A stretch of DNA of 64,000 bases, taken from positions 186,001-250,000 of the forward strand of contig NZ_LFXA01000009.1 of the NCBI RefSeq assembly GCF_001187435.1, read 5' to 3'. Positions 44,667 to 51,785 of this stretch are shown one piece after another (position 1 is the first letter of the stretch; each line of letters starts with the position of its first letter). Source of the stretch: Streptomyces caatingaensis (GTDB taxonomy: Bacteria > Actinomycetota > Actinomycetes > Streptomycetales > Streptomycetaceae). A model generated the notes under the pieces. The model searched no databases, was not told the DNA's origin, and saw nothing but the letters and a program-made list of their open reading frames with translations. The translations under genes and the position numbers were made by a program.

Positions 44667-44820
44667 GGGCCCATGGTGTCAACCGGCGCCGCCGGGCGGC
44701 ATCCGTGGTGACCCTGGCCCTTCCCTGAGAGCGTCCCCGAGGGGGCTCCGGCCGTTCCGGCCGCTCCGGTTAGGGTGTGGCCGATCGAACACGTGGCAGA
44801 AAAGGGCGGAGGTGCGCAGG

Positions 44821-46641
44821 ATGTCCGACACGTCGACCCCCGGGCACCTGCTCGCCGGCCGCTACCGGCTGGCCGAACGCATCGGCCGCGGCGGGATGGG
44901 CACCGTCTGGCGCGCCAAGGACGAGCTGCTGGGGCGTCACGTGGCCGTCAAGCGGCTGCGCGTGCCGCACGGGACGGACGGGGACGAGCTCGCCACCCTC
45001 TGCGAGCGCATCCGCCGCGAGGCGCGCAGCGCGGCGCGGATCAGCCACCCGAACGTGGTCGTCGTCCACGACGTCGTCGAGGACGACGGGATGCCGTGCA
45101 TCGTCATGGAGTACGTGCCCTCCCGGACCCTCGGCGAGGTCCTGGCGGAGCAGGGCCCCCTCGCCCCCGCCGAGGCGGCCCGCGTCGGGTGCCGCATGGT
45201 CGCCGCCCTGCGCGCGGCCCACGCGGCCGGGGTGCTGCACCGGGACGTCAAGCCGGGCAACGTCCTGCTGGGACACGACGGGCGGGTCGTCCTCACCGAC
45301 TTCGGCATCGCGCGCCTCGCCGGCAACTCCACACTCACCAAGACCGGCGAAATGGTCGGCTCCGTCGACTACATCGCCCCCGAGCGCGTCCGCGGCGCCG
45401 GTCCCGGCCCGGCCGCCGACCTGTGGGCGCTGGGCGCCACCCTCTACGAGGCGGTCGAGGGCCGTCCGCCCTTCCGCCGCGACACGGCGATCGAGACGGC
45501 GTACTCGATAGCCGTCGACCCCCTCGAACCCCCGCGCCACGCGGGCCCCTTGACCCGCCTCATCGAAACCCTCCTCACCCGCGACCCCGCCCTGCGCCCC
45601 CCGGCCGAGCTGGTGGAGCAGATCCTCCAGGATGCGGAGGCCGCGGGCGCGCCCGCCCCGCAGGGGCGCACGGCGGCGGGCGCGCCCGGCGCGTCCACCG
45701 CCGTGGGCGCCGTGGGCGCCGCCCCGGAGGCGCTCCCCGGCCCCGAGGCCACGACCCGCGTCGCGGGGGCGCCGTACACGGCGCCCACAGCGGTGGACGC
45801 GCCGGCCGGGACGGCCGTACCTGACGGCGCTGCGCCCCCTCGGCCGGGGGCCGGCCGGGAGGCGGGTGCCGGGGGGTCGGACGCCGTCGCGGCCGGTGCG
45901 GCCGGAGCGGTCACCGCGAAAGGCCCCGGCGCCGTGCCCCCGCCCGCCCCACCGCGGGCCTCCGCCCCGGGCGACGGGCCCGGCGACGGGCCCGCCCCCG
46001 TCCGCCGCCGCTTCCGCCGGTGGGCCGTGCTCGGCGGTGTCGCCGGTGTCCTGTCGGCCGCCGCCGTGGCGTTCGTCCTCGTGCCGGACGGGGGAGGAGG
46101 GGACGACGATGCCGTCGCGCCGCGGCGTACGGGCACCGGCGCGCCGTCCCCGAGGAGCACCGCCCCGTCCGGGCAGCCCGCCCTGCCCCGCGGCTATCAC
46201 TGGGTGGAGGAGAAGCACCTCGGGGTGGGACTGCCCGTGCCGGACGGGTGGCGCCGGAGGCAGAAGTCCGCGGTCGAGGTGGACTACATCGATCCGACCG
46301 GGCGGGTGGACCTCAAGGTGAACGTGCTCGACCTCGCGAGCCCGGACCCCCTGCGGCACTGGCAGGACGTGGAGCGGGAGCTCAGGACGAAGCTCACCGG
46401 CTACCGGCGGCTGCGGATGCAGGCGACCGCCTTCCGGGGCGGCCCGGCCGCCGTCTGGGAGTTCTCGTTCGAGGGCCGGGCCCGCCCGTACCGCGCCATC
46501 GACCTGGGCTTCGGCAGGGCGGGCGGCGACGAGTACGCCGTGTACCTCTCCGCGCCGGCCGAGCAGTGGGACCGCCACCGGCCGGTCTTCGACGCCGTGC
46601 GCGACGGGCTGCGCACCCGGGCCGGGGCCGGCCACGGCTAG
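44821..46641 (+). CDS. Membrane Ser/Thr protein kinase (PknB-like)
   Basis: 606 residues. Kinase domain about 10-275: RIGRGGMGTVWRAKDE, HVAVKRLRV, LHRDVKPGNVLLG, LTDFGIARL, SVDYIAPERV. An Ala/Pro/Gly-rich segment of 120 residues, a span at about 401-422, then an extracytoplasmic domain (PRGYHWVEEKHLGVGLPVPDGW) clearly similar in plan to that of the kinase at 34093; not PASTA. ATG 44821 has GGAGG at eight bases. It sits between two PspC-type genes, which suggests an envelope signal. Confidence 0.92.
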   Translation: MSDTSTPGHLLAGRYRLAERIGRGGMGTVWRAKDELLGRHVAVKRLRVPHGTDGDELATLCERIRREARSAARISHPNVVVVHDVVEDDGMPCIVMEYVPSRTLGEVLAEQGPLAPAEAARVGCRMVAALRAAHAAGVLHRDVKPGNVLLGHDGRVVLTDFGIARLAGNSTLTKTGEMVGSVDYIAPERVRGAGPGPAADLWALGATLYEAVEGRPPFRRDTAIETAYSIAVDPLEPPRHAGPLTRLIETLLTRDPALRPPAELVEQILQDAEAAGAPAPQGRTAAGAPGASTAVGAVGAAPEALPGPEATTRVAGAPYTAPTAVDAPAGTAVPDGAAPPRPGAGREAGAGGSDAVAAGAAGAVTAKGPGAVPPPAPPRASAPGDGPGDGPAPVRRRFRRWAVLGGVAGVLSAAAVAFVLVPDGGGGDDDAVAPRRTGTGAPSPRSTAPSGQPALPRGYHWVEEKHLGVGLPVPDGWRRRQKSAVEVDYIDPTGRVDLKVNVLDLASPDPLRHWQDVERELRTKLTGYRRLRMQATAFRGGPAAVWEFSFEGRARPYRAIDLGFGRAGGDEYAVYLSAPAEQWDRHRPVFDAVRDGLRTRAGAGHG

Positions 46642-46701
46642 GGGGCACGTCAGGGACGACCCCGATGCCGAGCGCACCCGTCCCGTGTGACGATCGACGT
46701 C

Positions 46702-48018
46702 ATGACCGGCGCACCGACGACGCAACCACGCCCCGGCGCCGCCTACGCGCCGGCCGGACCCGACCCCGCCCCCCTGCGCAAGCTCTACCGCAGCGCCGAG
46801 GGCCGGATGCTCGGCGGCGTCGCCCGCGGCCTCGCCGGTCACCTGGGCGTGCCCGTCGCCTGGGTGCGGCTGGTCTTCCTGGCCCTGCTGATGGCGCAGG
46901 GCATGGGCGCCCTGCTGTACGCGGTCTTCTGGTTCGTCGTGCCGCTCGGCGTCGGCGGCGTGGAGGCGCCGCGCCCGGCCGCCGTGCCGGAGGACGGGGT
47001 CGCGGCGGACGGCCGCCGCCACCTCTTCTCCCGCAAGCCCGACCGCGGCCAGATCCTCGCGTTCCTCGCGCTGATCGTCGGCGCCGCGATCCTCCTCGAC
47101 CGGCTCCACCTCGGGCGGGCCAACGTCTACGTCTGGCCGCTGGTGCTGATCGGCGCCGGCGTCGCCCTGGTCTGGCGGCAGGCGGACAACGCCCGCCGCG
47201 CCCACTGGATGGAGGTCGGCCGCAGCAAGCGCGTCCTGCCGCTGGCCCGCGCCGCGGCCGGGGTCCTGCTCGTCGTCGTCGGCGTCACCGGCATCGTCGT
47301 GCTGCAGAGCTCGGCCGAGCACCTGGGCACCGTCCTCCAGGCGTCGCTCGCCGTCCTGGTCGGCATCGCCCTGCTGGCGGGCCCGTCGGTCGTGCGGATG
47401 ACGCAGGACCTCTCCGCCGAGCGCACGATGCGCATCCGCGCGCAGGAGAGGGCCGAGGTCGCCGCCCACGTCCACGACTCCGTCCTGCACACCCTGACCC
47501 TGATCCAGCGCAACGCCGAGGACGCCCGCGAGGTCGCCCGCCTGGCCCGGGCGCAGGAACGGGAGCTGCGCGCCTGGCTCTACGACCCGGAGGGGCACGG
47601 CAAGGAGGAGTCAGAGGAGCCGGAGACCCTGGCCGAGGCCGTGCGGGCGGCGGCCGCGGAGGTCGAGGACCACCACGGCGTCCCCCTCGAAGTGGTCGTC
47701 GTGGGCGACTGCCCGCTCGACGACCGGCTGCGGGCGCAGCTCCAGGCCGCGCGGGAGGCCATGGTCAACGCCGCCAAGTACGGTGGCGAGGGCGGCGCCG
47801 TCCAGGTGTACGCCGAGGTCGAGGGGCGTACGGTCTTCGTCTCGGTCCGCGACCGGGGCCCCGGCTTCGCGATGGACGAGGTCCCGGAGGACCGGATGGG
47901 CGTCCGCGAGTCGATCATCGGCAGAATGCAGCGCAACGGAGGAACGGCCCGTCTGCGGTCCGCCCCCGGCGAGGGGACCGAAGTGGAGCTGGAGATGGAG
48001 AGGGCGGAGAACGCGTGA
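46702..48018 (+). CDS. PspC-domain sensor histidine kinase
   Basis: 438 residues. N-terminal PspC domain (about 25-90; KLYRSAEGRMLGGVARGLAGHLG), two to three further spans, then a HisKA_3-like domain with VAAHVHDSVLHTLTLIQ and an ATPase domain with AAREAMVNAAKYGGEGG and VRDRGPGFAMDEV. Type found in actinobacteria as PspC-kinase of LiaSR-like stress systems. Start uncertain: ATG 46702 lies 7 bases after GACGAT and may be leaderless; GTG 46687 adds five residues. The stop overlaps the response regulator start. Confidence 0.88.
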   Translation: MTGAPTTQPRPGAAYAPAGPDPAPLRKLYRSAEGRMLGGVARGLAGHLGVPVAWVRLVFLALLMAQGMGALLYAVFWFVVPLGVGGVEAPRPAAVPEDGVAADGRRHLFSRKPDRGQILAFLALIVGAAILLDRLHLGRANVYVWPLVLIGAGVALVWRQADNARRAHWMEVGRSKRVLPLARAAAGVLLVVVGVTGIVVLQSSAEHLGTVLQASLAVLVGIALLAGPSVVRMTQDLSAERTMRIRAQERAEVAAHVHDSVLHTLTLIQRNAEDAREVARLARAQERELRAWLYDPEGHGKEESEEPETLAEAVRAAAAEVEDHHGVPLEVVVVGDCPLDDRLRAQLQAAREAMVNAAKYGGEGGAVQVYAEVEGRTVFVSVRDRGPGFAMDEVPEDRMGVRESIIGRMQRNGGTARLRSAPGEGTEVELEMERAENA

Positions 48019-48710
48019 TGACCATGAACGGGACGACGGACGACCCCGGGCGCCGGGTGCGCGTGGTGCTGGTGGACGACCACCGGATGTTCCGCACCGG
48101 CGTCCAGGCCGAGATCGGCGCCACCGACCGCACGGGCGTCGAGGTCGTCGGCGAGGCCGCCGACGTCGACCAGGCGGTCACCGTGATCACCGCGACCCGC
48201 CCGGAGGTCGTCCTGCTGGACGTCCACCTCCCCGGCGGCGGCGGGGTCGAGGTGCTGCGCCGCTGCGCGGGGCTGACGACCGCCGCCGACGCCCCGGTCC
48301 GCTTCCTGGCGCTGTCGGTCTCCGACGCCGCGGAGGACGTCATCGGCGTCATCCGGGGCGGCGCCCGCGGCTACGTGACGAAGACGATCACCGGTACGGA
48401 CCTGATCGACGCGGTCTTCCGCGTCCGGGACGGCGACGCCGTCTTCTCCCCGCGCCTGGCCGGCTTCGTCCTCGACGCCTTCGCCTCCACCGACGCCCCG
48501 CCCGTGGACGAGGACCTCGACCGCCTCACCCAGCGTGAGCGCGAGGTCCTGCGGCTGATCGCCCGCGGCTACGCCTACAAGGAGATCGCCAAGCAGCTGT
48601 TCATCTCCGTGAAGACGGTCGAGTCCCACGTCTCGGCGGTGCTGCGCAAGCTCCAGCTCTCCAACCGGCACGAACTCACCCGCTGGGCCACCGCCCGCCG
48701 CCTGGTGTGA
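48018..48710 (+). CDS. Response regulator, NarL/LuxR type
   Basis: 230 residues. Receiver with VLVDDHRMFRTGV, phospho-Asp in VVLLDVHLPG and Lys in YVTKTITGTD; LuxR HTH RLTQREREVLRLIARGYAYKEIAKQL and VKTVESHVSAVLRKLQ. ATG 48018 overlaps the kinase stop by one base (TGATG); GTG 48015 is an alternative. Partner of the PspC kinase, LiaR-like. Confidence 0.92.
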   Translation: MTMNGTTDDPGRRVRVVLVDDHRMFRTGVQAEIGATDRTGVEVVGEAADVDQAVTVITATRPEVVLLDVHLPGGGGVEVLRRCAGLTTAADAPVRFLALSVSDAAEDVIGVIRGGARGYVTKTITGTDLIDAVFRVRDGDAVFSPRLAGFVLDAFASTDAPPVDEDLDRLTQREREVLRLIARGYAYKEIAKQLFISVKTVESHVSAVLRKLQLSNRHELTRWATARRLV

Positions 48711-48731
48711 GGGACCGCACGTTCCGTCACA

Positions 48732-48757
48732 TCCGGGAACCCTGAGGAGGTCCCGGA
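48732..48757 (+). terminator. Hairpin after the response regulator gene
   Basis: TCCGGGAACC and GGTCCCGGA pair with one bulge, starting about 22 bases after the stop. Confidence 0.45.
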
Positions 48758-48833
48758 CATCTAACAGTGGCGGAAGGCTCTCAAGAGAAGGGCCGGGGCC
48801 GAGAGGCCGCAGACCGAAACGAGAGCCGACTCG

Positions 48834-49952
48834 ATGAGCTTGATGGGGACGCCCTTCTTCGTGACCACGATCGTCCTGGTCGTGGTCGCCCTCGCCCTGC
48901 CGCTGCTGCTGTGGAGCAGGATCGGGGGCCCCCGGATCGTCCGGTACGTCGCGCGGCTGCTGATGCTGCTCTTCGCCCAGGCCACGGCGATCACCATGGT
49001 CTTCGTGGTCGTCAACAACGCGAACGGCCTCTACGACAACTGGGACGACCTGCTCGGTACCGGCGACCACGTCGCGGCCGCCGCCGACCTCGGCAAGGAC
49101 GGCACGGGCGGCAAGCAGATGAAGGACCTGCCCCGGGTCGTCCAGAAGTTCACGGCCGTCTCCGACGGGCGCATGGGCGAGGGCGTCCGCAAGACCCAGC
49201 TCAAGGGCCGCGTCTCCGGCGTCAACGGCGAGGTCTACGTCTGGACGCCGCCGCAGTACGACGACCCCCGGTACAAGAAGAAGAAGTTCCCCGTCGTCGA
49301 GGTCCTCCCCGGCTTCCCCGGCTCCGCCAAGGCCTGGTTCGGCACGCTGAAGGTCAACGAGCAGCTCAGGCCGATGATGGAGAAGGGCGAGATCCAGCCC
49401 TTCATCATCGTCGCGCCGCGCACCACCCTCCTCGGCTCCAAGGTCGACACCGGCTGCGCCAACACCCCCGGCACGATCAACGCCGACACCTGGCTGAGCT
49501 TCGACGTCCGCAAGATGGTCGTCGACAACTTCCGCGTCAGCGAGAAGCCCGAGGCGTGGGGCGTCGCCGGCTACTCGGCGGGCGCGCACTGCGCCGCCAA
49601 GCTGACCATCGCCCACCCCGACCGCTTCCACGCCGGCGTGAGCCTCTCCGGCTACAACGACCCCATCGGCGTCCGCGCCTCGCTCACCGCCAAGACCCCG
49701 GCGCTGCGCAACGAGAACAACCCGCTGAAGATGCTCAAGCGGGCCAAGACCCCGCCGCCGGTGGCGCTGTTCTTCTCCGGCAGCGAGCGCGACGGCTACC
49801 GGTCGGGCCTGGACGTCAAGAAGGCCGCCAAGCTGCCCACCACGGTCGAGGTCAAGGAACTCCCGGCGGACGCCGGCGGCCACAACACGGCCGTCTGGAA
49901 GGAACAGGTCCCCGAGATCTTCCAGTGGCTCACCAAGCAGCTCACCGCCTAG
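48834..49952 (+). CDS. Membrane-anchored esterase (alpha/beta fold, Esterase D/antigen 85-like)
   Basis: 372 residues. Two N-terminal spans (about 5-27 and 38-60), then an extracytoplasmic domain: FPVVEVLPGFPGSAKAWFG, nucleophile elbow AWGVAGYSAGAHCAAKL, acid in the region SGSERDGYRSG and His in ADAGGHNTAVWKEQVP. Esterase D-type hydrolases and acyltransferases act on acyl or trehalose esters; here a role on surface lipids or cell-wall esters is possible. ATG 48834. Confidence 0.82.
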   Translation: MSLMGTPFFVTTIVLVVVALALPLLLWSRIGGPRIVRYVARLLMLLFAQATAITMVFVVVNNANGLYDNWDDLLGTGDHVAAAADLGKDGTGGKQMKDLPRVVQKFTAVSDGRMGEGVRKTQLKGRVSGVNGEVYVWTPPQYDDPRYKKKKFPVVEVLPGFPGSAKAWFGTLKVNEQLRPMMEKGEIQPFIIVAPRTTLLGSKVDTGCANTPGTINADTWLSFDVRKMVVDNFRVSEKPEAWGVAGYSAGAHCAAKLTIAHPDRFHAGVSLSGYNDPIGVRASLTAKTPALRNENNPLKMLKRAKTPPPVALFFSGSERDGYRSGLDVKKAAKLPTTVEVKELPADAGGHNTAVWKEQVPEIFQWLTKQLTA

Positions 49953-49973
49953 GCCCCGGGACCGCCTGGGGCC
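49952..49973. terminator. Terminator between convergent esterase and NlpC genes
   Basis: GGCCCC (49952-49957) and GGGGCC (49968-49973) with a 10-nt loop, starting at the stop codon of the esterase gene. Confidence 0.5.
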
Positions 49974-50011
49974 CGGGCGAGGGGACCGCGCACGGCCGCC
50001 GGACGGGCCGT

Positions 50012-51049
50012 CTAGACGGGCCGCGTCGCGCCGGCGAACGGCATCGTGTCGATGGACGAGACGCTCACCGGCGCCCCCGGATGCGGCGCGTGGATCATCT
50101 TCCCGTCCCCGACGTAGATCCCGACGTGGCTGACGCCCGAGTAGAAGAACACCAGATCGCCCGGCGCCAGCCGGTCCCGCGCGACCCGGTGCCCGGCGTT
50201 GATCTGCGTGTACGTCGTGCGGGGCAGCGAGACGCCGGCCGCCTGCCAGGCCGCCTGCGTCAGCCCCGAACAGTCGTAGCCCGACGGCCCGGTGGCCCCC
50301 CAGACATACGGCTTGCCGAGCGCCCGGTAGGCGAAGGCCACGGCCTGCGCGGCGCGGCCGCTCACCGGCAGCCGGGCCGGCACGGCGTGCTCCGCGGACC
50401 CGTCCGCGTGCTCCCGGTGCGGCGCCTGCGCCGGCGGCAGCGAGTGGAGCAGCTCCCGGGCCGCCGCCAGTTTGGTCTCCACCGTGCGCTTGTGCCGGGC
50501 CAGCGCACGCTGCTCCCGCTCCAGCTCGCCGAGCTTCGCCTCGGCGCTGCTGCGCACCTCGCGCACCTCGCGGATCTCCCGCCGCACCCGGGCCACCTCC
50601 GACGCCTGCCGGGCGCCGCTGCGCTCGGCCAGCGACGCCTGGTCGAGGAAGCGCTGCGGGGACGAGGAGAGCAGCAGCCGCACGGAGGAGGGCACTCCGC
50701 CGGTGCGGTACTGGGCGGCGGCGTACGAGCCGAGGGCGTCCCGGGCCGCGTTCAGGCGCTCGGTCTTCCGGGCGGCCTCGTCCTGGAGCCGGTCGAGCGC
50801 GGCGCGGGCCCGGTCGGTGCGCTCCTTGGCCCCGTTGTACTGCTCGGTCGCCGTCTCGGCCTGCCGGTAGTAGCGGGCGACCTGGGCCTTCACCTCGTCC
50901 GGCGTGGCCCGCGGGGCGGCGTGGCCGGTGCCGCCCGCGGCGGTGGCGGTGGCGGCGCCGGCCAGGGCGAGGCCGGCCGCGGTCCGTGCGGTGCCGCCGA
51001 CGAGCGGGTGCTGCTTGGGCTTGCGGTGCGACGCCACGGTGGCCGTCAC
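50012..51049 (-). CDS. Secreted NlpC/P60 cell-wall hydrolase
   Basis: 345 residues. Signal peptide about 1-45 (basic start, GLALAGAATATAAGG). A coiled coil (about 50-200; many Glu/Arg, e.g. VARVRREIREVREVRSSAEAKLGELERE) is followed by the C40 domain with catalytic GYDCSGLTQ (Cys near 258), GVSHVGIYVG (His) and IHAPHPG. This RipA/CwlO-like layout cleaves peptide stems of peptidoglycan and is normally self-inhibited by the coiled coil. Start GTG 51049, with GGAAGGAAG upstream. Confidence 0.92.
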   Translation of the reverse strand: MTATVASHRKPKQHPLVGGTARTAAGLALAGAATATAAGGTGHAAPRATPDEVKAQVARYYRQAETATEQYNGAKERTDRARAALDRLQDEAARKTERLNAARDALGSYAAAQYRTGGVPSSVRLLLSSSPQRFLDQASLAERSGARQASEVARVRREIREVREVRSSAEAKLGELEREQRALARHKRTVETKLAAARELLHSLPPAQAPHREHADGSAEHAVPARLPVSGRAAQAVAFAYRALGKPYVWGATGPSGYDCSGLTQAAWQAAGVSLPRTTYTQINAGHRVARDRLAPGDLVFFYSGVSHVGIYVGDGKMIHAPHPGAPVSVSSIDTMPFAGATRPV

Positions 51050-51082
51050 TTCCTTCCGGTCCGGAGGGAGGCGGTAGCAGTG

Positions 51083-51124
51083 CGGCGGTGGCCCGTACGA
51101 GGGGGAGAGGGCGGGCCACCGCCG
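51083..51124 (-). promoter_or_regulatory. Strong hairpin in the 5' leader of the NlpC/P60 gene
   Basis: A perfect 13-bp stem (51083-51095 with 51112-51124) and 16-nt loop lies 34 bases before the start GTG 51049. It could be an attenuator or an mRNA stability element. Confidence 0.6.
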
Positions 51125-51136
51125 TCTGGGGACAGG

Positions 51137-51164
51137 ACGCTAAACCGCGAGGTGCCGCGGTAAC
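51137..51164 (-). promoter_or_regulatory. Possible promoter of the NlpC/P60 gene
   Basis: On the minus strand GTTACC (51159-51164), 16-bp spacer, TAGCGT (51137-51142), which would start the RNA just before the hairpin. Confidence 0.4.
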
Positions 51165-51359
51165 GCGCATGACTGGTACTGGACGGAAAATGGCCGCAAT
51201 CGGCGGTGAATCGACCGGGGGCGGCCGGAAGCCTCCGGGCGACTCGGAGTGATCCGGCCCACATCTGACCGAAATGGTGATCTTCCCCCGGTTCAGGGCG
51301 AGTTGGTGGTACAGCCCCAATTTCGGTGCGAACCGGGCGCCGGGCTAGGGTCGGTGTCC

Positions 51360-51713
51360 ATGGACGCACTGATTCACGCCATCGTCGGCCTGCACATCGT
51401 CGGCATCGCCTGCCTGCTCGGAGGCTTCCTGACCCAGATGAGGGCCATGGGCCACGGCCGGGCCCGGATGACCCCCGCGATGCTGCACGGAGCGCTCACG
51501 ATGCTGGTCACGGGCGTGGCGCTGGTCGGCCTCCACCAGTCCCAGGGCCACACCCTGAACACCGTGAAGATCGGCCTGAAACTTGCGCTCCTGGTCGTCG
51601 TCCTGGGACTCGTGTACGTCAAGCGCGACGAGGAGCGGGTCGAGGCCGCCGCGTTCGGCACGGTCGGCGCCCTGACCACGGCCAACGTCTTCATCGCCGT
51701 CCTCTGGGTGTGA
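51360..51713 (+). CDS. Small four-span membrane protein
   Basis: 117 residues with four predicted spans (about 3-20, 38-56, 66-84, 95-115) and a short polar loop after span 3 (KRDEER). No recognised motif. ATG 51360 comes 8 bases after TAGGGT with no Shine-Dalgarno, so the mRNA is probably leaderless. It precedes pcrA in the same direction, but pcrA seems to have its own promoter. Confidence 0.72.
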   Translation: MDALIHAIVGLHIVGIACLLGGFLTQMRAMGHGRARMTPAMLHGALTMLVTGVALVGLHQSQGHTLNTVKIGLKLALLVVVLGLVYVKRDEERVEAAAFGTVGALTTANVFIAVLWV

Positions 51714-51785
51714 CCCGGCCCCGGGCCGGCCGGATCCGGGAAGCCGGGACCGGCTGTCGGCGGGTCCGCCTAGACTCGGACAACG

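Larger units (their letters stand above)
51050..51359. other. Divergent region between NlpC/P60 and a membrane protein gene
   Basis: 310 bases with no gene. It holds the minus-strand promoter and 5' leader hairpin of the NlpC gene (listed separately) and the plus-strand -10 TAGGGT at 51346-51351, 8 bases before ATG 51360. I looked for the c-di-AMP (ydaO) riboswitch core on the minus strand and did not find it. Confidence 0.5.

Noticed and set aside
51050-51359. c-di-AMP (ydaO) riboswitch before the NlpC/P60 gene
   Set aside because: The family and position fit, but the conserved core sequences are not found on the minus strand; only a simple hairpin is supported.
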